Part shown: piece by piece, positions 8,733 through 17,775 of the stretch | Position numbering within the stretch: the first letter of the stretch is position 1 | Layout: each line of letters starts with the position of its first letter | Source of the DNA: Mycolicibacter hiberniae | GTDB taxonomy: Bacteria > Actinomycetota > Actinomycetes > Mycobacteriales > Mycobacteriaceae | Direction: 5' to 3' | Assembly: GCF_010729485.1 (NCBI RefSeq) | Contig: NZ_AP022609.1 | Coordinates: 2,666,001 to 2,730,000, forward strand | DNA length: 64,000 bases | Made by a program: the position numbers and the translations under genes | The notes under the pieces: generated by a model | What the model was told of the DNA's origin: nothing | What the model saw: only the letters and a program-made list of their open reading frames with translations | The model's database searches: none

Positions 8733-10445
8733 TCAGGTAAGCGGAATCGGCTCCAGGATTTCGGCCCGGGCCTCGGGCGCGCTGGCCCGCAGCGCATCCG
8801 CCGAGGCGTCGTCGGGCTGCTCCTGGGACAGGATCTCGGCCTCCACCCGGGCGGCGTAGTTGGCCACCTCCCGCTCCACGTCGGCATCGTCCCAGCCGAG
8901 CACCCCGGCCATCACCTGCGCGACCTCGTGGGCGCAGTTCACCCCGCGGTGGGCGTACTCGATGGAGATCCGGGTCCGTCGGGCCAGCACGTCTTCCAGA
9001 TGCAGGGCACCCTCGGCCAGGGCCGCGTAGGCAACCTCCACTTTGAGGTAGGTGGGTGCATCGGCGATCGGGTCCAGCAGCTCCGGCTGCTCGTCGGCAA
9101 CCGCCAGCACCTCGTGGATCAGCGAGCCGTAGCGGTCGAGCAGGTGCCGGACCCGGTAGGGGTGCAGGCCTTGTCTGGCACCGACGTGCTCGGTCTGATT
9201 GACCAACGCGAAATAGCCGTCGGCGCCCAGCAGCGGCACCTTCTCGGTGATCGACGGCGCGACCCGGGTCGGGACGAACTCGGCGGCGGCGTCGATCGCG
9301 TCGGCGGCCATCACCCGGTAGGTGGTGTACTTGCCGCCGGCAATGGCCACCAGGCCCGGTGCGGGGACGGCCACCGCGTGCTCGCGGGACAACTTCGAGG
9401 TGTCGTCGCTCTCCCCGGCCAACAGCGGCCGCAGGCCCGCGTACACGCCCTCGATGTCGGCGTGGGTGAGCGGGGTGGCCAGCGCGGTGTTGACGTGGGT
9501 CAGCAGATAGTCGATGTCGGCCTTGGTGGCCGCGGGGTGGGCCAGATCCAGATTCCAGTCGGTGTCAGTGGTGCCGATGATCCAGTGGGTGCCCCAGGGG
9601 ATCACGAACAGCACCGACTTCTCGGTCCGCAGGATGATCGCCGCTTCCGAGACGATCCGGTCCCGCGGCACCACGATGTGCACCCCCTTGGAGGCCCGGA
9701 CGTGGAAACGGCCACGCTGGCGCGACAGCGCCTGAATCTCATCGGTCCACACCCCGGTGGCGTTGACCACGACGTGCCCGTGGACCTCGGTGAGGGCGCC
9801 GTCCTCGGAATCGCGGACCCGCACCCCGGTCACCCGGTCCCCTTCGCGCAGCAGCGCCACGACTTGGCTGGAGGTACGGATGACCGCCCCGTAGTGCGCC
9901 GCGGTGCGCGCGACGGTCAGGGTGTGGCGGGCATCGTCGACAACGGTGTCGTAGTAGCGGATGCCGCCGATCAACGCACTGCGCTTCAGCCCCGGACACA
10001 GACGCAACGCGCCCGCACGAGTCAGATGACGTTGGGCGGGAACTGATTTCGCCCCGCCCAATTGGTCGTAGAGGAAGATTCCGCTGGCCACGTACGGCCG
10101 CTCCCACCACCGCCGGGTCAGCGGATACAGAAACGGCAGCGGCTTGACCAGGTGCGGCGCCAGGGTGGTCAGCGAAAGCTCGCGCTCGTGCAGTGCCTCG
10201 CGCACCAAGCCGAACTCCAGCTGCTCGAGGTAGCGCAGACCGCCGTGGAACATCTTCGAGCTTCGGCTCGAGGTCCCGGCGGCGAAGTCCCGCGCCTCGA
10301 CCAGCGCCACCTTCAGGCCGCGGGTGGCGGCGTCGAGCGCGCAACCGGTGCCCACCACACCGCCGCCGATCACCACTACGTCGAACTGCTCGGCGCCCAG
10401 TCGTTCCCAGGCTCGTGCTCGTTGGTCCGGTCCCAGCGTGCTCAC
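8733..10445 (-). CDS. glpD2: FAD-dependent glycerol-3-phosphate dehydrogenase
   Basis: A 570-residue aerobic glycerol-3-phosphate dehydrogenase, which oxidises sn-glycerol 3-phosphate to dihydroxyacetone phosphate and passes electrons to the quinone pool at the membrane. The N-terminal FAD-binding motif VVVIGGGVVGTGCALDAATRG (split here for length: GGGVVGTG, then D in the ribose-binding strand EARD) is followed by the family block GTSSRSSKMFHGGLRYL. Downstream motifs GTTDTDW and AGGKYTTYRVMA and the C-terminal GlpD domain (DRYGSLIHEVL, CAHEVAQVM) are all present. It starts with GTG. Genes glpD2 and lpdA are co-oriented with a 62-bp gap, as in Rv3302c-Rv3303c, and both are flavin dehydrogenases feeding respiration. 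Confidence 0.95.
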   Translation of the reverse strand: MSTLGPDQRARAWERLGAEQFDVVVIGGGVVGTGCALDAATRGLKVALVEARDFAAGTSSRSSKMFHGGLRYLEQLEFGLVREALHERELSLTTLAPHLVKPLPFLYPLTRRWWERPYVASGIFLYDQLGGAKSVPAQRHLTRAGALRLCPGLKRSALIGGIRYYDTVVDDARHTLTVARTAAHYGAVIRTSSQVVALLREGDRVTGVRVRDSEDGALTEVHGHVVVNATGVWTDEIQALSRQRGRFHVRASKGVHIVVPRDRIVSEAAIILRTEKSVLFVIPWGTHWIIGTTDTDWNLDLAHPAATKADIDYLLTHVNTALATPLTHADIEGVYAGLRPLLAGESDDTSKLSREHAVAVPAPGLVAIAGGKYTTYRVMAADAIDAAAEFVPTRVAPSITEKVPLLGADGYFALVNQTEHVGARQGLHPYRVRHLLDRYGSLIHEVLAVADEQPELLDPIADAPTYLKVEVAYAALAEGALHLEDVLARRTRISIEYAHRGVNCAHEVAQVMAGVLGWDDADVEREVANYAARVEAEILSQEQPDDASADALRASAPEARAEILEPIPLT

Positions 10446-10507
10446 GTATGTCAGGCTACGTGGCCGCCGGCGCGGACGAGCCGTGACGCGCGCTGGAGCA
10501 GCACCGC

Positions 10508-11989
10508 TCAGTCGAGGTCGTCATGGGTCATCAGCCGCCGGGCCGCTTCGGTGAGCGAGCCCGACAACGAGGGATACACCGCCAGCGTCTGCGCCAGATC
10601 GGCCACGGTGATCCGGTTCTGCACCGCCAGCGCGATCGGCAGGATCAGCTCCGAGGCGATCGGGGCGACCACCACGCCGCCGATGACCGTGCCGGTGGCC
10701 GGCCGGCAGAACAGCTTGAGGAATCCGTAGCGCATCCGGCTCATCTTGGCCCGCGCGTTGGTCTGCAACGGCAGCATCACGGTGCGGGCGGGCACGGTGC
10801 CGTCATCGATCTGGGATTGGGGCACGCCCACCGCGGCGATCTCGGGCCGGGTGAACACCGCGGCCGCCACCGTGCGCAGCCGGATCGGCGCCACCGCTTC
10901 GCCCAGCGCGTGATACATCGCGATCCGGCCCTGCATGGCGGCCACCGAGGCCAGCGGCAGCAGCCCGGTGCAGTCGCCGGCCGCGTAGATCCCGGGCACC
11001 GATGTCCGCGACACCCGGTCCACCTGCAGGTAATCGCCGGCAGCCAGGGTGATGCCCACCCGCTCCAAGCCCAGCCCGCCGGTGTTGGGCACCGAACCGA
11101 CCGTCATCAGCGCGTGGCTGCCGGCCACCGTGCGACCGTCGGTCATGGTGACCAGCACCCCGTCTCCGTCCCGGGTCACCGAGGCGGCGCGGGCATTCTT
11201 GACCAGGGTGACGCCACGTTCGGCGAACACCCGCTCCAGCACCCGGGCGGCATCCGGATCCTCGTGCGGCAGCACGCGGTCGCGGCTAGCCACCACGGTG
11301 ACCTTGACGCCGAGTTCGGTGTAGGCGTTGGCGAACTCCGCGCCGGTGACCCCGGAACCCACCACCACCAGGTGCTCGGGCAGCGTGCGCAGGTCGTAGA
11401 GCTGCCGCCAGGTCAGGATCCGTTCGCCGTCCGGCTCCGCGCCGGGCACGATCCGGGGGCTGGCACCGGTGGCGATCAGCACGACATCGGCCTCCAGCAC
11501 CCGCTGGGCACCGCCGTGCTGTTCCGGCGGCCCCAGCTTCGCCTCGCCTCCGGCGAGCCTCGCTGAGCCGCCGTGCTGCGTCACCCGGATGCGATGCTGC
11601 ACCCGGCCCGGCTCGGCGTCGATCAACTCCCCGCGGCCGGCGATGACCTCCACACCGGAGTTGAGCAGTTGGGTGCGGATGTCAGCGGACTGTGCCGCGG
11701 CCAGCGACTTCACCCGCTCGTGAATCTGGTTCAGCTCGATCTCGGCGTCGGTGAAATGGATGTCGAAACCCAGGTGCGGAGCCCTCCGGAGCTCGGTGCG
11801 CACCCCGGACGAGGCGATGAACGTCTTGGACGGCACACAGTCCCACAACACGCAGGCCCCGCCGAGGCCGTCGGAGTCGACCACCGTCACCGATACCGCT
11901 TCGGGACCCTTGGCCGCCGCGACCAGCGCCGCTTCGTAACCCGCCGGCCCGCCGCCGATGATCACGATGCGTGTCGAGGGAGTAGTCAC
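10508..11989 (-). CDS. lpdA: NAD(P)H dehydrogenase / lipoamide-dehydrogenase-like flavoprotein LpdA
   Basis: A 493-residue two-dinucleotide-binding flavoprotein of the pyridine nucleotide-disulfide oxidoreductase family, corresponding to Rv3303c (quinone reductase, virulence-associated). The FAD motif IVIIGGGPAGYEA is at residues 9-21 and the NAD(P) motif VVVGSGVTGAEF is central. The region GLGGACVLWDCVPSK has cysteines 46 and 51 in the C-x4-C spacing of the redox disulfide. The C-terminal His-Pro...Glu dyad of true lipoamide dehydrogenases is replaced by YPSLSG, so classic dihydrolipoamide activity is doubtful. A 19-residue in-frame insertion (around residues 140-160) between short direct repeats is unusual. 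The GTG start places the FAD motif correctly; a longer upstream frame is spurious. Confidence 0.92.
   Translation of the reverse strand: MTTPSTRIVIIGGGPAGYEAALVAAAKGPEAVSVTVVDSDGLGGACVLWDCVPSKTFIASSGVRTELRRAPHLGFDIHFTDAEIELNQIHERVKSLAAAQSADIRTQLLNSGVEVIAGRGELIDAEPGRVQHRIRVTQHGGSARLAGGEAKLGPPEQHGGAQRVLEADVVLIATGASPRIVPGAEPDGERILTWRQLYDLRTLPEHLVVVGSGVTGAEFANAYTELGVKVTVVASRDRVLPHEDPDAARVLERVFAERGVTLVKNARAASVTRDGDGVLVTMTDGRTVAGSHALMTVGSVPNTGGLGLERVGITLAAGDYLQVDRVSRTSVPGIYAAGDCTGLLPLASVAAMQGRIAMYHALGEAVAPIRLRTVAAAVFTRPEIAAVGVPQSQIDDGTVPARTVMLPLQTNARAKMSRMRYGFLKLFCRPATGTVIGGVVVAPIASELILPIALAVQNRITVADLAQTLAVYPSLSGSLTEAARRLMTHDDLD
11511..11578. repeat. 57-bp in-frame insertion between 11-bp direct repeats inside lpdA
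   Basis: CCGCCGTGCTG occurs at 11511-11521 and again at 11568-11578, exactly 57 bp apart. The intervening DNA contains the near-palindrome CTCGCCTCCGGCGAG. It adds 19 codons (duplicating a QHGG peptide) without breaking the frame. Confidence 0.75.
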
Positions 11990-12031
11990 AGCGACTAACC
12001 TATCTGGAGCGCGGCGTTTAAGATTTCTGCC

Positions 12032-12523
12032 GTGCCGCTCTACGCCGCCTACGGGTCGAACATGCATCCCGAACAGATGCTGCAACGAGCGCCGCACTCC
12101 CCGATGACCGGCACCGGCTGGTTGCGCGGCTGGCGGCTGACGTTCGCCGGCGAGGATATCGGCTGGGAGGGCGCCCTGGCGACCGTGGTCGAGGACCCGG
12201 ACTCGAGCGTGTTCGTCGTGCTCTACGACGTGACTCCCGAAGACGAGAAGAACATGGACAGCTGGGAAGGCTCGGAATTCGGCATCCACAAGAAGATCCG
12301 GCTCCGGGTGGACCGGGTGGACGGGATCACCGCTGACCCGGCCGACAGCGAACCCGCCCCGGTACTGGCCTGGCTGTACGTGGTGGACGCCTGGGAGCGC
12401 GGGCTGCCGTCCGCCCGTTACCTGGGCGTGGTGGCCGAGGCGGCCCAGATCGCCGGCGCCCCAGAGGAATACGTGCGCGACCTGCTGACCCGCCCGGCCC
12501 GCAATATCGGCCCCGGTTCGTAA
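12032..12523 (+). CDS. Gamma-glutamylcyclotransferase-like protein (Rv3304-like)
   Basis: A 163-residue protein of the gamma-glutamylcyclotransferase (GGCT/AIG2-like) fold. The substrate-binding loop YGSN is at residues 7-10 and the probable catalytic glutamate lies in MDSWEGSEFG. The family releases 5-oxoproline from gamma-glutamyl amines, but substrates vary widely and cannot be deduced here. It starts with GTG about 40 bp from the divergent lpdA start, so the two genes share a control region. M. tuberculosis Rv3304 occupies the same position. A fold assignment is firm; the reaction is family inference. Confidence 0.8.
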   Translation: MPLYAAYGSNMHPEQMLQRAPHSPMTGTGWLRGWRLTFAGEDIGWEGALATVVEDPDSSVFVVLYDVTPEDEKNMDSWEGSEFGIHKKIRLRVDRVDGITADPADSEPAPVLAWLYVVDAWERGLPSARYLGVVAEAAQIAGAPEEYVRDLLTRPARNIGPGS

Positions 12524-12546
12524 CCGCCGACCGGGCCGTCACGCCG

Positions 12547-13725
12547 CTACAGCAGACCGGCCTGGTCGACCACGCCGGCCATCACCCGCACCCCCACCGC
12601 CAGGGCCCGCTCGTCGAGATCGAACGTCGGCTGGTGCAGATCCAGTTGCGGTCCGCTGCCCGACCACACCCCGAGGCGGCCCATGGCGCCGGGCACCTGC
12701 TCCAGATACCAGGAGAAGTCTTCCCCGCCGCCGGACTGTTGGGTCTCGGCCAGCACATCGGGCCCGACCGCCTCGATCGCGTGGGTCAGCATCCGCGTCG
12801 ACACCGCTTCGTTGACCACCGGCGGCACGCCACGGTGGTAGATCAGCGTGTGCTCGATGTTCAGCGGCTCCAGCAAGGAGGCCACCGCCTCCTCCACGAT
12901 GCCCTCCATCGCCACCCAGGTGTCCCGACTCGCGGTGCGCACCGTACCGGCCAGGCGACCCGATTGCGGTATGGCATTGGCCGCGGCGCCGGAATTGACC
13001 GCGCCCCACACCATCACGGTGCTGTTGCGCGGGTCGATGCGCCGCGACAGCACGCCGGGCAGTCCGGTGATCAACGTGCCCAGCCCATAGACGAGATCGG
13101 CGGTCAGGTGCGGTCTGGAAGTGTGCCCACCCGGACCGCTCACGGTGATCTCGACGGTGTCGGCGGCCGAGGTGATCGGCCCGGGAATGGTCGCCACCCG
13201 GCCGACTTTGAGCCGAGGGTCGCAGTGCAGCGCGAAGATCCGGCTGACGCCGCTCAGCACGCCTGCGGCGATCGCGTCGATCGCCCCGCCCGGCATCAGC
13301 TCTTCGGCGGCCTGGAACACCAGCCGCACCCCCACCGGCAACTCCGCCGCCGACGCCAGCGCCAGCCCCGCACCCAGCAGAATGGCGGTGTGGGCGTCGT
13401 GACCGCAGGCATGCGCCACTCCGGGCACCAGCGAGGCGTATGGCGCCCCGGTCTGCTCGGTCATCGGTAAGGCGTCGATGTCGGCCCGCAACGCCAGCCG
13501 AGGCCCGTCCTCGGGACCGAAGTCACACGTCAGTCCGGTTCCGCTGGGGAGCACCTTGGGGTTGAGGCCGGCTCCGGCCAGCAGTTCGCCGATGAACTGG
13601 GTGGTCGCGAACTCCTGCCGGCTCAGCTCCGGGTGGCGGTGCAGGTGCCGGCGCCACGCCACCACGTCGTCGGCGTGGGCGGCCAGCCACGCCTCGACGG
13701 CGTGCGAGACGGAAGCTGGAGGCAT
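12547..13725 (-). CDS. amiA1: M20 family N-acyl-amino-acid amidohydrolase
   Basis: A 392-residue zinc amidohydrolase of the M20D type (aminoacylase/hippurate hydrolase family). RHLHRHPELS near the N-terminus, HACGHDAHTA (metal ligands) and FQAAEELMPGGA (catalytic Glu and ligand) are clear, followed by the dimerisation lid beginning SGPGGHTSRPH and the C-terminal ligand block QSGGGEDFSWY. It would remove acyl groups from N-acylated amino acids or similar amides. Position next to the Rv3304-like gene and the closeness to AmiA1 support the name. In M. tuberculosis a second copy, amiB1, follows before deoD; here only one copy is present and deoD starts 43 bp upstream in the opposite direction. 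Confidence 0.85.
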   Translation of the reverse strand: MPPASVSHAVEAWLAAHADDVVAWRRHLHRHPELSRQEFATTQFIGELLAGAGLNPKVLPSGTGLTCDFGPEDGPRLALRADIDALPMTEQTGAPYASLVPGVAHACGHDAHTAILLGAGLALASAAELPVGVRLVFQAAEELMPGGAIDAIAAGVLSGVSRIFALHCDPRLKVGRVATIPGPITSAADTVEITVSGPGGHTSRPHLTADLVYGLGTLITGLPGVLSRRIDPRNSTVMVWGAVNSGAAANAIPQSGRLAGTVRTASRDTWVAMEGIVEEAVASLLEPLNIEHTLIYHRGVPPVVNEAVSTRMLTHAIEAVGPDVLAETQQSGGGEDFSWYLEQVPGAMGRLGVWSGSGPQLDLHQPTFDLDERALAVGVRVMAGVVDQAGLL

Positions 13726-13768
13726 TCAGGCAGTATCCCACCGCCGCGCGCTACTAAACTGAGCGCCC

Positions 13769-14575
13769 GTGACGGTACCGCTGGCAACTCAGGCGGCAGC
13801 GGTGGTGGCTGCCCGCACCGGAGTCGCGACGCACGACGTGGCCGTGGTGCTCGGTTCCGGCTGGGCGCCCGCGGTGGCAGCGCTGGGCACGGCGACCGCG
13901 AGCCTGCCGATGGCCGACCTGCCCGGATTCAGTGCGCCCACGGCGGCGGGCCACGCCGGCGAACTGGTGTCGATGCGCATCGGGACCCACCGGGTGTTGG
14001 TGCTGGTCGGCCGGATCCACGCCTACGAGGGACATTCGCTCGCCGACGTCGTCCGCCCGGTCCGCGCCGCCGTCGCGGCCGGGGCGAACACGGTGGTGCT
14101 GACCAACGCCGCCGGCGGCCTGCGCACCAGTTACGACATCGGCCAACCGGTGCTGATCAGCGACCATCTGAACATGACGGGTCGCTCCCCGTTGGTGGGC
14201 GCGCACTTCGTCGACATGGTCGATGCCTACACCCCGGCGCTGCGCGCGCTGGCCCACCAAGTCGACCCCGACCTCGCCGAGGGCGTCTACGCGGGGATGG
14301 CCGGTCCGCAGTACGAGACCCCCGCCGAGATCCGGATGCTGCGCACCCTGGGCGCCGACCTGGTGGGCATGTCCACCGTGCACGAGGCGATCGCCGCCCG
14401 CGCGGCGGGCGCGCAGATTCTGGGGGTGTCGCTGGTGACCAACCTGGCAGCCGGGATCACCGGTGACCCGCTCAGCCATGCCGAGGTGCTGGCCGCCGGC
14501 CGGGAGTCGGCGGCCCGCATGGGCGCGCTGCTGGCCGAGGTGATCAGCCGCCTACCGTCTCCGGCAGCTCAGTAA
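13769..14575 (+). CDS. deoD: Purine nucleoside phosphorylase
   Basis: A 268-residue trimeric-type purine nucleoside phosphorylase that cleaves (deoxy)inosine and (deoxy)guanosine with phosphate to base and (deoxy)ribose 1-phosphate. The phosphate-binding VVLGSGW near residue 27, [19 protein letters not shown] and [15 protein letters not shown] are the family's conserved blocks. [10 protein letters not shown] near residue 220 supplies the purine-recognition Asn. It starts with GTG in a very short gap from the divergent amiA1. The stop overlaps by 7 bp the 3' end of the convergent GT39-like gene. It belongs to the purine/pyrimidine salvage set that also includes upp, add, deoA and cdd in this window. 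Confidence 0.93.
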   Translation: MTVPLATQAAAVVAARTGVATHDVAVVLGSGWAPAVAALGTATASLPMADLPGFSAPTAAGHAGELVSMRIGTHRVLVLVGRIHAYEGHSLADVVRPVRAAVAAGANTVVLTNAAGGLRTSYDIGQPVLISDHLNMTGRSPLVGAHFVDMVDAYTPALRALAHQVDPDLAEGVYAGMAGPQYETPAEIRMLRTLGADLVGMSTVHEAIAARAAGAQILGVSLVTNLAAGITGDPLSHAEVLAAGRESAARMGALLAEVISRLPSPAAQ

Positions 14576-16074
14576 CCGACACCGGAGCTGTGGCGCATAC
14601 GCGGCCACATCGCAGCCCAACTGCCCCGCGGCTGCTCACACAGGTAGATCTTCGCCGAGCTTTCCCCGTTGCGAACTCCGACGGGGAAACGGATCGAGTC
14701 CAGGTAGGTGACATGGGCCCAGTACTGAGTCAGCCTGGGTACGGGCAACCGTCCGACGCACAGCACGGTGGCGGCGTCACCGGCCGGTGGGCCCCATGCG
14801 GCGTAACTGCTGTCGCCGCTGACCACCCGACGGTGGATGCCGGCCGCCGGCCCGAGAATCCGCAACGCCGAGGCTTCCCCGTAATTGCTGGTGAAGATCG
14901 GGGCGTCCTCCGGCAGTTCGGCCGCCGCAGCCGCGACCTGCTCGACGAATTCCGGCCAGCCGTAGGTCTCCATCGGGATGGGGTTGACCTGGCGCAGCGC
15001 CGTGGCCTGCACCGGGGGCAGCACCGGAAGGCAGAACGCCGCAGCGCCCACGAACTGAGCTGCCAGAGCGACCGCCCAACCACGGGGTAGGCGCTGGGGA
15101 TCCTGGGATTCGATCCGTATCGCACCGGCGGCGAACAACGCCGCGAGCACCGGTCCCGCGTAGTAGCAGCGACCGCCGCTGACCACGCACAGCAACAGCA
15201 CCACCACCGGAACCACCAGTATCCAGCGGTACTGCCGGCTTTCCGGAGCCGCCAGCCATCGGGCTCCCATCACCCAGAGCAGCACCAGTAGCGGACCGGC
15301 GTACAGCAGCAGCAATAGCGGCAATTGCATCAGCGAGCCTGCCGGTCCGCCCATCCGAACCGACATGGCGTGCGCAAAATGCAGGCTCGGCCAGCCCTGA
15401 CGCGCGTTCCAGATCAGGTTCGGCGCAGCGAACAGCACCGCCACGACGCTGGCCAGCCACGGTCCCGCGGTGCGCAGCGCATCCCGTCGAAAGATCAACA
15501 GACCCAGTCCGACTCCGAGCAGCAGGAGCGCGACCGTGTGTTTGGCCTCCAGACCGATGCCGGCAACCACTCCGGCCGGCAGCCAGGCCAGCGCAGTCTT
15601 GATCCGCAACGCCCGTGTCACGAGCAACAGCACTGCAATCCAGATCAGCTGATCGACCACGGTCGTACCGAAAAACATGGCCGCACCCATGAACAGCGGG
15701 CTCGATGCGACTGCGGCGGCGGCGATCACCTGCGCCACCCGCCGCCCCCCGAACTCCGCGGCCAGCAGTGCCGCCAGCGCGATGCAGGCGAGGTGGATCG
15801 CAATGGCCAGCGCTCGCAGGCCCAGCAAGCCGCCCAGCGACGCCACGCGCGCCAGCATCGGTACCAGCGGCGGATGGTCGAAGTACCCCCACGCCGGGTG
15901 CTGGCCACAGACCACGTAGTAAAACTCGTCGGGGTGCCAGCCGTACCGCATGGCGAACATCCCGTGTACGACGGCGGCGACAGCGACCACAACGGCCACC
16001 GGCAGAACCGCCAAACCACTCTCGGACGTGCCGGCGCGACGCGCAGGCAGGGCAATCGGACGACTCACCAGCAC
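14569..16074 (-). CDS. GT39-like (GT-C fold) membrane glycosyltransferase, copy 1
   Basis: A 501-residue integral membrane protein with about ten hydrophobic segments. After the first segment come [15 protein letters not shown] and [11 protein letters not shown], the first-loop Asp/Glu and the aromatic-HPP motifs typical of ArnT/PMT-type glycosyltransferases that use polyprenyl-phosphate sugars on the outer face of the membrane. A soluble C-terminal domain of about 150 residues ([38 protein letters not shown]) follows. The donor and acceptor are unknown; transfer of a sugar to cell-wall glycan or protein is family inference. It starts with GTG. The next gene upstream (16171-17685) is a close paralogue in tandem, and the 3' end overlaps deoD by 7 bp. 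Confidence 0.82.
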   Translation of the reverse strand: MLVSRPIALPARRAGTSESGLAVLPVAVVVAVAAVVHGMFAMRYGWHPDEFYYVVCGQHPAWGYFDHPPLVPMLARVASLGGLLGLRALAIAIHLACIALAALLAAEFGGRRVAQVIAAAAVASSPLFMGAAMFFGTTVVDQLIWIAVLLLVTRALRIKTALAWLPAGVVAGIGLEAKHTVALLLLGVGLGLLIFRRDALRTAGPWLASVVAVLFAAPNLIWNARQGWPSLHFAHAMSVRMGGPAGSLMQLPLLLLLYAGPLLVLLWVMGARWLAAPESRQYRWILVVPVVVLLLCVVSGGRCYYAGPVLAALFAAGAIRIESQDPQRLPRGWAVALAAQFVGAAAFCLPVLPPVQATALRQVNPIPMETYGWPEFVEQVAAAAAELPEDAPIFTSNYGEASALRILGPAAGIHRRVVSGDSSYAAWGPPAGDAATVLCVGRLPVPRLTQYWAHVTYLDSIRFPVGVRNGESSAKIYLCEQPRGSWAAMWPRMRHSSGVGY

Positions 16075-16170
16075 TCCATCGGCGGACTCGATATGAATCG
16101 AGGCACTTTACCGCGTGGTTCAGCCGTCAACTGCCGCTTGCCGCAATCGCCGGCTGCCGGGCGCCTGCGA

Positions 16171-17685
16171 TCAGTAGGGCACTCCCGAACTGTGTCGCAT
16201 CCGCGGCCACATCTCTTTCCAGCTGCCGACCGGATGCTCGCACCGGTAGATCTTGACTGCGTGCAATCCGTTGTGCACGTGATGGGGGATCCTGATCGAC
16301 TCCAGATAGGTGATTTTCGTCCAATATTGGGTGAGCTTGCGGACCGGGAACTTCCCGACGCACAACACCGTGCCGGCGTCGCCGGGCGGCGGACCCCAGA
16401 GGGCGTAATTGCTGTCGCCGCTGACCACCGGACGGTTGATGCCCGCCGATGGCCCGAGAATGCGCAGTGCCGAGGCTTCGCCGTAGTTGCCGGCGAAGAT
16501 CGGCACATCCTCGGGCAGCGTCTCCGCGACGGCCGCCACCTGGTCGACGAACTGCGGCCAGCCGTAGGTCTCCAGGGGAATGGGATTGACCTTGCGCAGC
16601 GAATCGGCGGTCGCCACGGGCAGCATCGGAAGGCAGAGCATGGCCGCGCCGGTGAACAGCCCGACCAGCGCGACTGCCCAGCCCGGCGGCAGCCGGTCGG
16701 GATTCTCGGCTTCGATACGCAGCGCGCCGGCGGCGAACAGCACCGCGAAAACCGGGCCTACGTAGTAGCAGCGCCCCCCACTGATGATGACCAACGCCAA
16801 CACCACCACCGGCACCGCCAGCGCCCAGCGGTGATCCGCCCCCGCCGGAGAGGCGAGCCAGCCGATGCCGAACACCCACAGCACGATCAACAGGGGGCCG
16901 GCGTACAGCAAGAGGAGCAGCGGCATCTGGGACAGCGACCCCACCGGGCCGCCCATCCGCAGCGACATAGCGTGGGCGAACGTCAGGCTCGGCCAGCCAT
17001 GGGCGGCGTTCCAGATCAGGTTCGGAGCCGCCAACACCGCTGCCACCGCGCAGGCCGCCCAGGGCCCCGCCGTGCGCAGCGCATCACGCCGGAAGATCGC
17101 CAGGCCGATCCCGATACCGATGAGCAGCAGCACCACCGTCTGTTTGGCCTCCAGCCCGATACCGGCCACCACGCCGGCCGCCACCCAGGCCGGCACGGTT
17201 CCGATCCGCAGTGCCCGCATCACCAGCACCAGCACCGCGAGCCAGACCAGCTGGTCGACCACGGTGGTTCCGAAGAACATCGCGGCACCCATGAATAGCG
17301 GGCTGGCCGCGACGGCGGCTGCGGTGGTCGCCTGAGCCAGTCGCCGCCCGCCGAATTCCGCGGCCAATCGCGCCGCCAAGGCGATGCAGCCCAGGTGTAG
17401 GGCGACAGCCAACAGCCGTAGCCCCCACAGGCCGCCCAGGGCAGCCACCCGGGCCAACAGCGGCACCAGTGGCGGGTGGTCAAAGTATCCCCACGCCGGG
17501 TGTTGACCGCAGATGACGTAGTAGAACTCGTCGGTATGCCAGCCATGCCGCGTGGCGACGGCAAGGTGCACGACAGCCGCAACGGCGATCACCGCCGCTA
17601 CCGGCATCGTGTTTCGCCAACTCACCGGCGAGGAGATTGAACTTCTCGCCAGCAAGGGTGCTGATTCGGCCACCGGTCCCCCCAT
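16171..17685 (-). CDS. GT39-like (GT-C fold) membrane glycosyltransferase, copy 2
   Basis: A 504-residue paralogue of the downstream gene, similar over its whole length: [26 protein letters not shown], a run of transmembrane segments, and the same soluble C-terminal blocks ([37 protein letters not shown]). Both end in [12 protein letters not shown], so the pair arose by tandem duplication. In WHTDEFYY a Thr replaces the Pro of copy 1. The ATG at 17685 is chosen because the upstream alternative is a TTG without a ribosome site; neither start has a convincing one. The pair is divergent from pmmB, whose product makes mannose 1-phosphate, a possible but unproven link to the sugar donor. Confidence 0.82.
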   Translation of the reverse strand: MGGPVAESAPLLARSSISSPVSWRNTMPVAAVIAVAAVVHLAVATRHGWHTDEFYYVICGQHPAWGYFDHPPLVPLLARVAALGGLWGLRLLAVALHLGCIALAARLAAEFGGRRLAQATTAAAVAASPLFMGAAMFFGTTVVDQLVWLAVLVLVMRALRIGTVPAWVAAGVVAGIGLEAKQTVVLLLIGIGIGLAIFRRDALRTAGPWAACAVAAVLAAPNLIWNAAHGWPSLTFAHAMSLRMGGPVGSLSQMPLLLLLYAGPLLIVLWVFGIGWLASPAGADHRWALAVPVVVLALVIISGGRCYYVGPVFAVLFAAGALRIEAENPDRLPPGWAVALVGLFTGAAMLCLPMLPVATADSLRKVNPIPLETYGWPQFVDQVAAVAETLPEDVPIFAGNYGEASALRILGPSAGINRPVVSGDSNYALWGPPPGDAGTVLCVGKFPVRKLTQYWTKITYLESIRIPHHVHNGLHAVKIYRCEHPVGSWKEMWPRMRHSSGVPY

Positions 17686-17775
17686 GTCAAGTGATGGCAA
17701 CTCGGAGGAGCGTAGCAATTAATTAGCTGACTCATTAGTTACACCTGCAAGCTCACCGCTTGCCACAATCGACAG

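Noticed and set aside
15325-17298. 657-codon plus-strand frame across both GT39-like genes
   Set aside because: Composed of Arg/Gln/His/Pro-rich sequence, spans two real genes and the gap between them, and has no signal.
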